Shown here piece after piece: positions 18,510-29,000 of a stretch of DNA of 64,000 bases. The notes under the pieces are model-generated. The model saw nothing but the letters and a program-made list of their open reading frames with translations, was not told the origin of the DNA and made no database searches. How positions within the stretch are numbered: the stretch's first letter is position 1; the number at the start of each line of letters is the position of its first letter. The position numbers and the translations under genes were made by a program. Origin of the DNA: Pseudomonas fluorescens (GTDB lineage Bacteria > Pseudomonadota > Gammaproteobacteria > Pseudomonadales > Pseudomonadaceae); assembly GCF_019212185.1 (NCBI RefSeq), contig NZ_CP078138.1, positions 2,028,501 to 2,092,500 of the forward strand. The letters run 5' to 3'.

Positions 18510-18934
18510 AATTTCGCCGCAAGCAACGGGAAAATGTGGACATCAACCTCGCGTCGCTGATCGACGTGGTATTTATCCTGCTGCTGTTTTTCGTCGTGAC
18601 CACCACCTTCACCCGCGAAACCCAACTGCGCGTCGAGTTGCCGGAAGCGGTCAGCGGCTCACCCGCCGAAGACCAGCAGGTCAAGCAACTGGACATTGCC
18701 ATCAGTGCTGACGGGGCGTTTTCGGTGAACAATCAGTTGTTGCCTAAAAATGACCTGGCCAGCGTGATTGAAGCCTTGCAGAAAGAGTCCAGCGGCGACA
18801 CCAACCTGCCGCTGTCCATCAGCGCAGATGGCAAGACTCCCCACCAGGCGGTCATTACTGCCATGGATGCGGCTGGCAAACTGGGCTTTACCCATTTGCG
18901 CATGACCACCGTCGAGGCGGCTCCGGCACCCTGA
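18506..18934 (+). CDS. exbD: ExbD/TolR family protein
   Basis: A 142-residue protein with a short cytoplasmic head, one membrane span (about residues 16-36) and a periplasmic domain. The essential protonatable Asp is present (Asp20 in [17 protein letters not shown]). It forms the proton-driven motor with the ExbB-like protein. It begins with GTG overlapping the exbB stop and its own stop overlaps the lpxK start by one base, so all three are cotranslated. Confidence 0.9.
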   Translation: MKFRRKQRENVDINLASLIDVVFILLLFFVVTTTFTRETQLRVELPEAVSGSPAEDQQVKQLDIAISADGAFSVNNQLLPKNDLASVIEALQKESSGDTNLPLSISADGKTPHQAVITAMDAAGKLGFTHLRMTTVEAAPAP

Positions 18935-19944
18935 TGGCCATGTCCGATCGTTTACTCGCCGCGTGGTACGCCGGTCATCCGGCGCTGAAGCTGTTGCAAC
19001 CGCTGGAATGGTTGTACCGGCGTGTGGTGACGGCCAAGCGCGCACGATTTCTCGCAGGCTCGGGTGATATCTATCAGCCCCCCGTGCCGTTGGTCGTGGT
19101 GGGCAACATCACGGTTGGCGGTACGGGCAAGACGCCGTTGATCCTGTGGATGATTGAGCACTGCCAGCGCGCCGGCCTGCGGGTCGGCGTGGTCAGTCGC
19201 GGTTACGGCGCCAAGCCCCCGCAGTTGCCCTGGCGCGTCGATGCCGCGCAGAGTGCGGTGGTGGCGGGGGATGAGCCGCTGTTGATCGTCCAGCGCAGCG
19301 GCGTACCCTTGATGATCGACCCGGACCGCAGTCGCGCGGTCAAGGCGTTACTGGCGGCGGAGCCGCTGGACCTGATCCTTTCGGATGACGGTATGCAGCA
19401 TTACCGTCTGGCCCGTGACCTGGAACTGGTGCTGATCGACGCCGCGCGCGGTCTCGGGAACCGCCGCTGCCTCCCGGCTGGTCCCCTGCGCGAGCCGGTC
19501 GAACGCCTGCTCAGTGTCGATGCGGTGTTATATAACGGCGCCCAAGCCGATCGCGACGATGGCTTCGGATTTCGCCTGCAACCCACCGCCCTGGTCAACC
19601 TGCTGACCGGCGAGCGCCTGGCCCTCGGGCATTTTCCCGCCGGCCAGGCGCTGCATGCGGTGGCCGGGATCGGCAATCCGCAACGTTTCTTCAATACCCT
19701 CGAAACGCTACACTGGCAGCCCATTGCCCATGCATTTGCCGACCACGCCGAATACAGTGCGGCGGCCTTGAATTTTTCGCCGTTGCTGCCGTTGGTCATG
19801 ACCGAAAAGGATGCGGTGAAATGCCGAGCCTTTGCGGCTCAGGACTGGTGGTATCTGGCGGTCGATGCCGTGCCGTCACCGGCTTTCGTGGCCTGGTTCG
19901 ATACGCAGCTGATGCGGCTGCTGCCCGCACGTCTCTTGCCTTAA
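18934..19944 (+). CDS. lpxK: tetraacyldisaccharide 4'-kinase
   Basis: A 336-residue inner-membrane-bound kinase that adds the 4'-phosphate to the lipid A disaccharide, the sixth step of lipid A synthesis. The P-loop is seen as VGGTGKTPL (about residues 61-69), preceded by the N-terminal membrane-interacting helix. Downstream, [15 protein letters not shown] is a conserved LpxK stretch. It overlaps exbD by one base and is followed by the small Trm112-like gene after 23 nt, within one envelope operon. Confidence 0.95.
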   Translation: MAMSDRLLAAWYAGHPALKLLQPLEWLYRRVVTAKRARFLAGSGDIYQPPVPLVVVGNITVGGTGKTPLILWMIEHCQRAGLRVGVVSRGYGAKPPQLPWRVDAAQSAVVAGDEPLLIVQRSGVPLMIDPDRSRAVKALLAAEPLDLILSDDGMQHYRLARDLELVLIDAARGLGNRRCLPAGPLREPVERLLSVDAVLYNGAQADRDDGFGFRLQPTALVNLLTGERLALGHFPAGQALHAVAGIGNPQRFFNTLETLHWQPIAHAFADHAEYSAAALNFSPLLPLVMTEKDAVKCRAFAAQDWWYLAVDAVPSPAFVAWFDTQLMRLLPARLLP

Positions 19945-19967
19945 TCGCTTTTATCCAGGGAGTTTTC

Positions 19968-20153
19968 ATGGACACCAAATTGCTCGATATCCTCGCCTGC
20001 CCGATCTGCAAGGGCCCGCTCAAACTCAGCGCCGATAAAACCGAACTGATCAGCAAGGGCGCCGGCCTGGCATTTCCGATCCGTGATGGCATTCCGGTCA
20101 TGCTGGAAACTGAAGCCCGTACCTTGACTGCCGAAGAGCGTCTGGATAAATGA
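19968..20153 (+). CDS. Trm112-family small protein (YcaR-like)
   Basis: A 61-residue protein of the UPF0434/Trm112 family, beginning [18 protein letters not shown]. It keeps one CPxC pair (CPIC), while the second pair of the eukaryotic zinc-binding members is absent, as in other bacterial forms. The eukaryotic homologue activates methyltransferases; the bacterial role is not known. It lies between lpxK and kdsB as in E. coli (ycaR) and its stop overlaps the kdsB start. Confidence 0.92.
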   Translation: MDTKLLDILACPICKGPLKLSADKTELISKGAGLAFPIRDGIPVMLETEARTLTAEERLDK

Positions 20154-20914
20154 CTACGCCGTTCACCGTGGTCATTCCATCGCGCTTTGCCTCGACCCGC
20201 CTGCCAGGCAAGCCCTTGCAGATGATCGCGGGCAAGCCGATGGTCCAGCACGTCTGGGAACAGGCGCGCAAAAGCAGCGCCGAGCGCGTGGTGATCGCCA
20301 CTGACGATGCACGCATTGTCGCTGCCTGCGAGGCGTTTGGCGCCGAGGTGGTGATGACCCGGGTCGAGCACAACTCCGGGACTGACCGCCTGGCCGAAGT
20401 CTCCACGCAACTGGGGCTGGCGCCGGACGCGATCGTGGTCAACGTGCAGGGCGACGAACCGTTGATCCCGCCGAGCGTGATCGACCAGGTGGCGGCCAAT
20501 CTGGCGGCGCATGCCGAGGCGGGCATGGCTACCCTGGCTGAGCCGATCGAGGACCTGGAAACCCTGTTCAACCCTAACGTGGTCAAGGTCGTCAGCGACC
20601 TCAATGGCCTGGCGCTGACCTTCAGTCGCGCCACCCTGCCATGGGCGCGCGACCAGTTCGCGAAAAGCCGCGAGCAATTGCCCGAAGGCGTGCCATACCG
20701 TCGTCACATCGGTATCTACGCCTACCGCGCCGGCTTCCTGCACGACTTCGTCAGCTGGGGCCCGTGCTGGCTGGAAGACACTGAATGCCTGGAGCAACTG
20801 CGGGCGCTTTGGCATGGCGTGCGGATCCATGTCGCCGACGCGTTGATTGCGCCGCCGCCGGGTGTCGATACGCCGGAAGACCTCGAGCGCGTTCGCCGGC
20901 TACTGGAGGCCTGA
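20150..20914 (+). CDS. kdsB: 3-deoxy-manno-octulosonate cytidylyltransferase
   Basis: A 254-residue CMP-Kdo synthetase that activates Kdo with CTP before transfer to lipid A. The nucleotide-binding N-terminus is clear ([15 protein letters not shown]), as are [10 protein letters not shown] and the [12 protein letters not shown] stretch. It starts in the stop of the Trm112-like gene and overlaps the phosphatase gene by one base. Size and motifs are normal. Confidence 0.96.
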   Translation: MTTPFTVVIPSRFASTRLPGKPLQMIAGKPMVQHVWEQARKSSAERVVIATDDARIVAACEAFGAEVVMTRVEHNSGTDRLAEVSTQLGLAPDAIVVNVQGDEPLIPPSVIDQVAANLAAHAEAGMATLAEPIEDLETLFNPNVVKVVSDLNGLALTFSRATLPWARDQFAKSREQLPEGVPYRRHIGIYAYRAGFLHDFVSWGPCWLEDTECLEQLRALWHGVRIHVADALIAPPPGVDTPEDLERVRRLLEA

Positions 20915-21378
20915 TGCGGGTTCTGTTTGTCTGCCTGGGCAACATCTGTCGCTCACCAACGGCCGAAGGCGTGCTGCGCCACAAGCTGCGCGCGGCCGGG
21001 CTGGCCGAGCGCATCGAGGTGGCATCCGCCGGGACCGGCGATTGGCATGTTGGCAATCCGCCGGACAAGCGCAGCCAGGCCGCTGCGTTGCGCCGCGGTT
21101 ACGATCTGTCGGCGCAACGTGCTCAACAGGTGACGCGCGCCGACTTTTCCAGCAGTGACTTGATCCTGGCCATGGACCAGAGCAATTTGCGCAACCTCAA
21201 GGCCCTGCAACCGGCCCAGGGCAAGGCCGAACTGGACCTGTTCCTGCGCCGTTACGCCGCGAGCGTGGACGAAGTGCCGGATCCTTATTACGACGGCGAG
21301 CATGGTTTCGAACAGGTACTGGACCTGATCGAGCAAGCTTGCGACGCGCTGGTGATCGAATTGAAAGGACGTTTATGA
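20914..21378 (+). CDS. low-molecular-weight protein tyrosine phosphatase
   Basis: A 154-residue phosphatase with the complete P-loop CLGNICRS at residues 7-14 (nucleophile Cys7, Arg13) and the general-acid Asp in VPDPYY. It removes phosphate from phosphotyrosine or a small molecule in the cytoplasm. The family can counteract tyrosine kinases in polysaccharide export, but no such kinase is in this window. It is embedded between kdsB and murB with 1- and 4-nt overlaps, an arrangement conserved in pseudomonads. Confidence 0.93.
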   Translation: MRVLFVCLGNICRSPTAEGVLRHKLRAAGLAERIEVASAGTGDWHVGNPPDKRSQAAALRRGYDLSAQRAQQVTRADFSSSDLILAMDQSNLRNLKALQPAQGKAELDLFLRRYAASVDEVPDPYYDGEHGFEQVLDLIEQACDALVIELKGRL

Positions 21379-22394
21379 CATTGCTCGTGCAATCGCAGGT
21401 TTCGCTCAAGCCGTTCAACAGCTTTGGCGTGGACGTTCGCGCACAGCTGTTCGCCCAGGCCGAAAGCGATGCCGATGTGCGTGAGGCGCTGACCTATGCG
21501 CGCGAGCATGAGATGCCGTTGTTGGTGGTCGGCGGCGGCAGCAATTTGCTGCTGACCGCCGATATCGGGGCGCTGGTGCTGCGCATGGCGACCCGTGGTA
21601 TCCGTCAATTGAGTGATGACGGCCAGCACGTGGTGATTGAAGCAGAAGCAGGGGAAACCTGGCATCCGTTTGTCCAATGGACGCTGGCTCAGGGTTTGTC
21701 GGGGCTGGAGAACCTCAGCTTGATCCCGGGCACGGTGGGAGCAGCGCCGATGCAGAACATCGGTGCCTATGGGGTCGAGATCAAGGACGTGTTCGCCGGC
21801 CTGACCGCTCTCGATCGCCAGACCGGCGAGCTGCGGGATTTCAGCCTGGAAGACTGCAACTTCGCCTATCGCGACAGCCTGTTCAAGCAGCAGGCCGGGC
21901 GCTGGGTGATCCTGCGGGTGCGCTTTGTCCTTGATCGCGTCGCCCGGCTGCACCTGGACTACGGTCCGGTGCGCCAGCGCCTGACTGAACAGGGTATCGA
22001 CCAGCCCACGGCCAGCGATGTCAGCCAGGCGATTTGCAGTATCCGCAGCGAAAAACTCCCGGATCCAGCGGTACTGGGTAACGCCGGCAGTTTCTTCAAG
22101 AATCCGCTGGTGTCGGCAGCCTTGGCCGCGCAGATCCGTCTGGCCCATCCCGGCCTGATTGGTTATCCACAGGCGGACGGCCAGGTCAAACTGGCGGCCG
22201 GCTGGTTAATCGAGCAGGCGGGTTGGAAGGGCTTTCGTGAGGGCGACGCAGGTGTCCATCGCCTGCAATCGCTGGTGCTGGTCAATTATGGAAAGGCCAG
22301 CGGGCTTGAGCTGTTGAGCCTGGCACAGCGGATCCAGAAAGACATCGCCGAGCGCTTCAATGTCGAGCTGGAAATGGAACCCAACCGTTATTGA
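21375..22394 (+). CDS. murB: UDP-N-acetylenolpyruvoylglucosamine reductase
   Basis: A 339-residue type I MurB (the E. coli-like form), which reduces enolpyruvyl-UDP-GlcNAc to UDP-MurNAc with NADPH and FAD. The FAD-binding stretch GGGSNLLLTADIGALVL, the catalytic serine loop GNAGSFFKNPLV and the C-terminal glutamate (NVELEMEPNRY) are present. The ATG at 21375 overlaps the phosphatase stop. A strong terminator after the stop closes the lpxK-murB operon. Confidence 0.96.
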   Translation: MTLLVQSQVSLKPFNSFGVDVRAQLFAQAESDADVREALTYAREHEMPLLVVGGGSNLLLTADIGALVLRMATRGIRQLSDDGQHVVIEAEAGETWHPFVQWTLAQGLSGLENLSLIPGTVGAAPMQNIGAYGVEIKDVFAGLTALDRQTGELRDFSLEDCNFAYRDSLFKQQAGRWVILRVRFVLDRVARLHLDYGPVRQRLTEQGIDQPTASDVSQAICSIRSEKLPDPAVLGNAGSFFKNPLVSAALAAQIRLAHPGLIGYPQADGQVKLAAGWLIEQAGWKGFREGDAGVHRLQSLVLVNYGKASGLELLSLAQRIQKDIAERFNVELEMEPNRY

Positions 22395-22418
22395 GCTACG
22401 CTTGAACGCTGGAGCCAG

Positions 22419-22454
22419 AGCCCTGCAGACCGAATACGGTGGCAGGGCTTTTTT
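22419..22454 (+). terminator. terminator after murB
   Basis: AGCCCTGC and GCAGGGCT form an 8-bp stem with a 15-nt loop, followed by TTTTTT. Confidence 0.85.
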
Positions 22455-22625
22455 GTTAATGTTCGGTTAACGTAGCCTCCTAACGATGTAGTCCCAACAA
22501 AGGCCCGGTGAGGATCATTCTTCACAAGAGAGCCCGATAGCCTGAGTCGATCTGCGTGTGCCGACCCTTGCCACATCCCGGCAGATTGCTCGACCCCATA
22601 ACCCAATCACTATGCGGGCGTGCCC

Positions 22626-23096
22626 ATGATTACCTTGAAACTCAATGGTCAGGACCATCCACTCGACGTCAGCGAGGACATGCCGCTGCTCTGGGCGATC
22701 CGCGACGTTGCCGGTTACAGCGGCACCAAATTCGGCTGTGGCATGGGTCTGTGCGGTGCCTGCACCATCCATATCGACGGTGCGCCAGCGCGCAGTTGCA
22801 TCACGCCGGTGGGCGCGGTACGCGGGCAGAACGTCAACACCATCGATTATCTGCACAACGACCCGCTCGGACAGCGGGTGCAGCAAGCCTGGCTGGACAC
22901 TGCGGTCGCGCAGTGCGGGTTCTGTCAGGGCGGGCAAATCATGTCGGCCACGGCGCTGCTCAAAAGCAATCCCAATCCCAGTGACGAGGAAATCGAAACG
23001 GCGATGGTCGGCAATATCTGTCGCTGCGGCACCTATAACCGCATCAAGACCGCGATCCGCCAGGTGGCAACTCATCTGCAGGAGGCCAAGGCATGA
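22626..23096 (+). CDS. (2Fe-2S) subunit of a molybdenum hydroxylase, IorA-like
   Basis: A 156-residue iron-sulphur subunit with two 2Fe-2S sites. The plant-ferredoxin-like site is Cys38, Cys43, Cys46 and Cys58 (GCGMGLCGACTI); the second is Cys97, Cys100, Cys132 and Cys134 (CGFCQGG, CRCG). It carries electrons from the molybdopterin subunit encoded next. Closest in type to isoquinoline 1-oxidoreductase alpha and related aldehyde dehydrogenases. The start may be ATG 22626 or the GTG two codons upstream; neither has a good RBS. There is no FAD subunit in the cluster, so electrons probably go to a cytochrome or quinone. Confidence 0.9.
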   Translation: MITLKLNGQDHPLDVSEDMPLLWAIRDVAGYSGTKFGCGMGLCGACTIHIDGAPARSCITPVGAVRGQNVNTIDYLHNDPLGQRVQQAWLDTAVAQCGFCQGGQIMSATALLKSNPNPSDEEIETAMVGNICRCGTYNRIKTAIRQVATHLQEAKA

Positions 23097-25408
23097 ACCA
23101 GTTGCCTAGCGATTTCGCCCTGAGCAACCTCAGTCGACGGGGTTTCCTCAAAGGGCTGGGTGCTACCGGCGCGTTGGTGCTGGCGGCCAGTTGGGGCTGG
23201 CAGGATGCACTCGCCGAAGGCAAGCAGTTCGGTGCCGACGGCATGCCCAACGGCTGGGTCGATGATCCCAAGGTCTATGTGAGCATCGCCAGCGATGGCC
23301 GAGTGACCGTGGTGTGCAACCGTTCGGAAATGGGCCAGGGCGTGCGCACCAGTCTGAGCATGGTGGTGGCGGACGAGTTGGAGGCCGATTGGGCCCAGGT
23401 CAGTGTGCGTCAGGCGCCGGGTGATGAGGTGCGCTTCGGTAACCAGGACACCGACGGCTCACGCAGCATGCGTCATTGGTACGAGCCGATGCGGCGTTGC
23501 GGTGCCGCGGCGCGCAGCATGCTGGAGCAGGCGGCAGCCGATCAGTGGCAAGTGCCGGTCGGCGAGTGCCGCGCGCAATTGCACAAAGTGGTTCACCAAC
23601 CTTCCGGGCGTGAGCTCGGCTATGGCGCGCTCGCCGAAGCGGCTGCGGCTTTGCCGGTTCCGGCGCGCGACAGCCTGCGACTCAAGCAACCCGGGGAGTT
23701 TCGCTACATCGGCAAGGAGTCGGTGCGGGCGATCGATGGCGAGGATATCGTCAACGGGCGCGCGGTCTACGGCGCGGACGTGCACTTTGAAGGCATGCTT
23801 TTTGCCACCGTGGCCCGCCCTGCGGTGTACGGCGGCACAGTGAAATCCTTCGATGCCAGCGCGGCGATAAAAGTCCCGGGGGTGATCAAGGTCATGCAGA
23901 TCGAAAGCCGGCCCATTCCTTCCGAGTTCCAGCCACTGGGCGGGATTGCCGTAGTTGCCAGCAATACCTGGGCGGCAATCAAGGGCCGAGAGGCGCTGAA
24001 GATTGTCTGGAATGATGGCCCCAACGCTGGATACGATTCGATTGCCTACCGCAAGGAGCTGGAATCCGCCTCACTGAAGCCGGGCAAAGTGGTGCGCAGC
24101 ACCGGCAATATCGATGAGGCGCTGAATGCGGCTGACAGCGTCCTGGAGGCGAGTTACTACCTGCCGCACCTGGCGCAGTCGCCCATGGAGCCGATGGTTG
24201 CGGTGGCCCGTTTCAAGGACGGTCATTGCGAAGCCTGGGCGCCGAGCCAGGCCCCTCAGGTCACCCGTGAGCGCATCGCTGAACGGCTGGGGATCGCCTT
24301 CGACAAGGTCACGGTCAATGTCACTCTGCTGGGCGGTGGTTTCGGCCGCAAGTCCAAGCCAGACTTCGTCCTTGAGGCGGCGATCCTGGCCAAGGCCTTT
24401 CCCGGCAAGGCGCTGCGGGTGCAATGGACCCGTGAAGACGACATTCATAACTCCTACTTTCATACGGTATCGGTCGAATACCTCAAGGCCAGCCTGAACA
24501 AGGACGGCATGCCCTCGGGCTGGTTGCACCGTACTGTAGCGCCGAGTATCACCGCGTTGTTTGCACCCGGGATGAATCATGAGGCAGCTTTCGAGCTGGG
24601 CATGGGTTTTACCAACATGGCCTACGCGATTCCCAACGTGCGCCTGGAGAATCCGGAAGCCGCAGCGCATACCCGGGTCGGCTGGTATCGCTCGGTGTCG
24701 AACATTCCCCATGGCTTCGCGATCCAGAGCTTTGTCGATGAGCTGGCGCACAAGGCCGGCCAGGACCCTTTGAAATATCAGATCAAGCTGTTGGGGCCTG
24801 ATCGTCAGATCGATCCGCGCACGCTGAGCGAGGAGTGGAACTACGGCGAATCCCCCGAGCGTTACCCGATCGATACCGCGCGCCTGCGTGGCGTGCTGGA
24901 AACCGCTGCCAAGGCCGCGGGCTGGGGGCGTGATCTGCCCAAGGGGCGCGGGTTGGGATTGGCGGTACATTATAGCTTCGTGACCTATGTGGCGGTGGTC
25001 ATCGAGGTCGAGGTCAAGGATGATGGCACCGTGCTCGTGCACAAGGCTGACATCGCCGTGGACTGCGGCCCGCAGATCAATCCCGAACGTATCCGTTCGC
25101 AGTTCGAAGGCGCCTGTGTGATGGGCCTGGGCAATGCGGTGCTGGGGGAAATCAGCTTCAAGGACGGCAAGGTCCAGCAGGACAACTTCCATATGTACGA
25201 AGTGGCGCGCATGTCGTTGGCGCCCAAGGAAGTGGCGGTGCACCTGGTGACGCCGCCAGGCACTGTGCCTTTGGGTGGCGTTGGCGAGCCGGGCGTACCG
25301 CCGATTGCCCCAGCGCTGTGCAATGCGATTTTTGCCGCGACCGGCAAGCGTATTCGCAGTTTGCCGGTGCGTTGGCAGTTGCAGGGCTGGCAGCAGGCCA
25401 AGGCGTGA
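23093..25408 (+). CDS. molybdopterin-binding subunit of aldehyde/isoquinoline oxidoreductase type
   Basis: A 771-residue catalytic subunit of the xanthine-oxidase family, IorB-like. A twin-arginine signal is evident (LSRRGFLKGLGATGALVLAA, residues 13-32), so the folded complex with its small subunit is probably exported. The cofactor-binding stretches and the catalytic Glu (Glu732 in GGVGEPGVPPIAPAL) are present. It hydroxylates an aldehyde or N-heterocycle; the substrate is unknown. The start overlaps the small-subunit stop (ATGA) and its own stop overlaps the MocA-like gene. This three-gene unit sits between murB and rne, where P. aeruginosa, as I remember it, has no such genes. Confidence 0.9.
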   Translation: MNQLPSDFALSNLSRRGFLKGLGATGALVLAASWGWQDALAEGKQFGADGMPNGWVDDPKVYVSIASDGRVTVVCNRSEMGQGVRTSLSMVVADELEADWAQVSVRQAPGDEVRFGNQDTDGSRSMRHWYEPMRRCGAAARSMLEQAAADQWQVPVGECRAQLHKVVHQPSGRELGYGALAEAAAALPVPARDSLRLKQPGEFRYIGKESVRAIDGEDIVNGRAVYGADVHFEGMLFATVARPAVYGGTVKSFDASAAIKVPGVIKVMQIESRPIPSEFQPLGGIAVVASNTWAAIKGREALKIVWNDGPNAGYDSIAYRKELESASLKPGKVVRSTGNIDEALNAADSVLEASYYLPHLAQSPMEPMVAVARFKDGHCEAWAPSQAPQVTRERIAERLGIAFDKVTVNVTLLGGGFGRKSKPDFVLEAAILAKAFPGKALRVQWTREDDIHNSYFHTVSVEYLKASLNKDGMPSGWLHRTVAPSITALFAPGMNHEAAFELGMGFTNMAYAIPNVRLENPEAAAHTRVGWYRSVSNIPHGFAIQSFVDELAHKAGQDPLKYQIKLLGPDRQIDPRTLSEEWNYGESPERYPIDTARLRGVLETAAKAAGWGRDLPKGRGLGLAVHYSFVTYVAVVIEVEVKDDGTVLVHKADIAVDCGPQINPERIRSQFEGACVMGLGNAVLGEISFKDGKVQQDNFHMYEVARMSLAPKEVAVHLVTPPGTVPLGGVGEPGVPPIAPALCNAIFAATGKRIRSLPVRWQLQGWQQAKA

Positions 25409-26013
25409 TGGGCGCCGTCAAGCCAGGGCTGGGCGCGATCATTCTTGCGGCGGGGCAGGGCAGTCGCTATCGGCAGGTGGCCGGAGCGGACCAGGACAAG
25501 CTGCTGGCCTTGTGCAAGGGGCGCGACGGGGTGGTGCGTCCGGTGATCGAACAAACCTTGCGCAACCTGCCGCCAAGTCTCGAGCGGCGTCTGCTGGTGA
25601 CCACGGCAGACCGCCCTGAGGTGGCGCGGTTGGCGCGCGCTCATGGCTGTGAGGTGTGCGTGTTGGCATCGACCGGCATGGGCGACAGCATTGCGGCGGC
25701 GGTGGCGGCGTGCCCCGACCTCGATGGCTGGCTGGTGCTGCTGGGGGATATGCCGTTTGTCTTGCCAGAAAGCATCAGTCGCGTGGCAGCGCAGGTCATG
25801 GACGCTACCATCAGCGTGCCGGTGCGGGCCGGAGAATTGGGGCATCCGGTGGGGTTTGGCGCTTCGTTCGCCAAGGCCCTGATGGGGCTGTCGGGAGATC
25901 GCGGCGCCAAGGCGTTGTTTGCCACGGCCAGGGTGGTGCAGGTGCCGGTGGAGGATCCCGGGGTGCTGTGGGATGTGGATGTGCCGCAGGCGTTGGTTTT
26001 CCCTGGCGTGTAG
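25408..26013 (+). CDS. MocA-like molybdenum cofactor cytidylyltransferase
   Basis: A 201-residue nucleotidyltransferase of the MobA/MocA type. It has the N-terminal loop LGAIILAAGQGSRYRQVAG, the metal-binding LLGDMPFV, and a GHPVGFGASF stretch that in MocA proteins contacts the cofactor. MocA converts the molybdopterin cofactor to its cytosine dinucleotide form, which IorAB-type hydroxylases use. One-base overlap with the catalytic subunit gene supports a dedicated role. Sequence alone cannot rule out another NTP-transferase specificity. Confidence 0.82.
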   Translation: MGAVKPGLGAIILAAGQGSRYRQVAGADQDKLLALCKGRDGVVRPVIEQTLRNLPPSLERRLLVTTADRPEVARLARAHGCEVCVLASTGMGDSIAAAVAACPDLDGWLVLLGDMPFVLPESISRVAAQVMDATISVPVRAGELGHPVGFGASFAKALMGLSGDRGAKALFATARVVQVPVEDPGVLWDVDVPQALVFPGV

Positions 26014-26027
26014 CGGCATCGCGAGAT

Positions 26028-26065
26028 AAAAAAAGCCCCGCCTGATTGCTCAGGCGGGGCTTTTT
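26028..26065. terminator. bidirectional terminator between the molybdenum hydroxylase operon and rne
   Basis: A perfect stem AAGCCCCGCCTGA/TCAGGCGGGGCTT with a 4-nt loop, flanked by an A-run and a T-run. It serves both the plus-strand operon and minus-strand rne. Confidence 0.92.
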
Positions 26066-26079
26066 AGTGGCTGATGGAA

Positions 26080-29000
26080 TCAGGCGAGCGGTTTAGGCTC
26101 GTGCTCTTTTTCCAGGGCCTCAGGGTGTTGCTCTACCACTTCTTCGACGGAGCGCAGGGTTTCGTCGATGGCTGGGGCGGGTGCAGCTTCAACGGCCTCG
26201 ACAACGGCAGCCGGAGCGGCAGCGGCAGCCAGTTCGGCTTCCTTCTGCAGGCGTTCGGCTTCGCGCTTGCGGCGACGCACTTCACGTGGGTCGTTCGGGG
26301 CGCGGCCATTCTCGGTCAGGACGATGGCAGGTGCGACTTCGACAGCCGGGGCAGCCACTTCCTCAACGACAGGCGCTTGGACTGCAACAGGCTCAGGTTC
26401 GGCAGCAACCACTACCGGCTCGACGACCGCTTCAGCCACGGGTGCAGGCACCTCGGCAGCTACTGGCTCGACAGCAACAGGTTCAGTGACCGCTGGCTCG
26501 GCAACTACCGGCTCGGCAACCCAGTTGAACGCAGTTTGCTCTTCGCGAACTTCAGGCGCTTTTTCAAACGCTGGCGATTCAACAACTGGCGCTTCAACAG
26601 TAGGCTCTGCAGCGACAACCGGCGCTTCAGTCACGGCTGCGACTTGTGGTTGCGCTTCGACCACTGGAGCAACCTCGACCACCGGCGCTACAGGAGCTTC
26701 GACTGGCGTGGTGGCTTCAACGACAGGTGCTTCAACCTGAGCAGTTTCCTGCACAGCTTCTTCAGCAACGGTAGCGGTTGCGCGTTCAGCCTGCTGATGG
26801 GCCTCGGCTTCGGCTGGAGCGCTGATCACGCTGCTGGCCACGGCGGCAGTTACCGCAAGACCGGCAGCCAGTTCAGCGCCAGTCGGCTCTTCGTTACCCT
26901 CGGAGTCTTCCGAGCCTTCGATCACGTTACCGTTGGCATCGCGTTGACGCTCGCGACGGTTGCTGCGACGACGCTGGCCACGGGAGCGACGGCGTGGACG
27001 ATCGCCTTCGGCGCCGTCTTGACCCTCTTCGGACAGCTGCTCTTCGTTGCCTGGCAATTCTTCTTCGGCAACAGCGGCAGCCGCCTGTTCAGTGCGTGGC
27101 TGACGCTCTTCACGCGGTGGGCGTGGCGCGCGCTCTTCACGCGGCTGGCGAGCTGGACGCTCTTCAGTAGCGGCGACAGCGCTGGTGGCAGCGGCAGCAG
27201 CAACGGCTGGCGCAGCGTCCAGCGGCTCACGCAGTTCACGTACCGGACGCTCTTCACGCTCGCCACGCGGCTTGCGATCCTCACGCGGTGGACGTGGCGC
27301 ACGCTCTTCGCGCGGCGCACGCGGCGCGCGTTCTTCACGGGCTACGGCTGGAGTTTCTTCGCGCAGTTCGCGGGGTTGGCGCTCTTCGCGCGGCTCGCGT
27401 GGAGCCCGTTCTTCACGAGGAGCGCGCTCTTCACGTGGCTTGCGCTCTTCATCGCGACGACCGTTGCGGTTGCGGCTTTGCTGGCGACCGTTGCGGCGTT
27501 CTTCGTTGCGCGCCGGGCGCTCGACGACAGGCTTCTCGACCACAACCGGAGCCGCTGGCTCTTCCTTGGAGGCGAACAGGCTGACCAGCGACTTCACCAG
27601 GCCCTTGAACAGGCTTGGCTCCGGCGCGACGGCAGGGGCGGCAGCCGGTGCGGCAACCACTTCGCTCGGGACCGGAGCGTTGGCGCGGGCTGGAGCGGTC
27701 TTCACCGCGGCTTCCTGGCGAACCAGGGTGCGGGTGGCCGCAGCTGGCTGGACTTCTTCGACTTCGGCAGCGGCCGCAGCGATTTCGTAGCTGGACTGGT
27801 TGTTGGCCGCTTCCGGGCTGTCATCACGCAGGCGCTGAACTTCGAAATGCGGGGTTTCGAGGTGATCGTTCGGCAGAATGACGATGCGCGCACGGGTACG
27901 CAGTTCGATCTTGGTGATCGAGTTGCGTTTTTCGTTGAGCAGGAACGCGGCGACCGGGATTGGCACCTGGGCGCGTACTTCGGCAGTACGGTCTTTCAGG
28001 GCTTCTTCTTCGATCAGGCGCAGGATTGCCAGAGACAGCGATTCAACGTCACGGATGATGCCGGTGCCGTTGCAGCGCGGGCAGACAATGCCGCTGCTTT
28101 CGCCCAGGGATGGACGCAGGCGCTGACGGGACATTTCCAGTAGGCCGAAGCGCGAAATGCGACCCACTTGCACGCGGGCGCGGTCGGCTTCCAGGCATTC
28201 GCGGACTTTTTCTTCCACGGCGCGCTGGTTCTTGGCGGGGGTCATGTCGATGAAGTCGATGACGATCAGGCCGCCGATGTCGCGCAGGCGCAACTGACGG
28301 GCGATTTCTTCGGCGGCTTCAAGGTTGGTCTGCAGGGCGGTTTCTTCGATATCGCTGCCTTTGGTGGCGCGTGCCGAGTTGATGTCGATGGACACCAGGG
28401 CTTCGGTCGGGTCGATAACGATGGAGCCACCGGAAGGCAGTTCAACGACGCGCTGGAAGGCGGTTTCGATCTGGCTTTCGATCTGGAAGCGATTGAACAG
28501 CGGAACGCTGTCTTCGTACAGCTTGATCTTGCTGGCGTACTGCGGCATCACCTGGCGGATGAAGGTCAGGGCTTCGTCCTGGGCTTCAACGCTGTCGATC
28601 AGTACTTCGCCGATGTCCTGGCGCAGGTAGTCGCGGATTGCACGGATGATTACGTTGCTTTCCTGGTAGATCAGGAACGGCGCGGAACGATCCAGGGACG
28701 CTTCCTTGATGGCGGTCCACAGTTGCAGCAGGTAATCGAGGTCCCACTGCATTTCTTCGCTGCTGCGGCCAAGGCCGGCAGTGCGCACGATCAGACCCAT
28801 GTCGGCCGGGGCAACCAGACCGTTCAGGGCTTCGCGCAGTTCGTTGCGCTCTTCACCTTCGATGCGACGGGAGATACCACCGGCACGCGGGTTGTTCGGC
28901 ATCAGTACCAGATAGCGACCGGCCAGGCTGATGAAGGTGGTCAGGGCGGCGCCCTTGTTGCCACGTTCTTCTTTTTCGACCTGAACGATAACTTCCTGGC

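Noticed and set aside
22626..26013. Recent horizontal transfer of the molybdenum hydroxylase genes.
   Set aside because: No integrase, tRNA end, flanking repeats or clear base-composition change is visible, so a recent transfer cannot be supported.
26940..27520. Direct repeats that could suggest a CRISPR array or minisatellite.
   Set aside because: The units are irregular, in frame with rne and encode PREER-type peptides, without spacers of constant length.
26074..28143. A 689-codon open frame on the plus strand, antisense to the rne 3' half.
   Set aside because: It is a by-product of the Arg/Pro/Glu/Ala-rich repeats of RNase E. Its translation is low-complexity (Phe/Trp/Arg/Gly/Ser) and has no family features.
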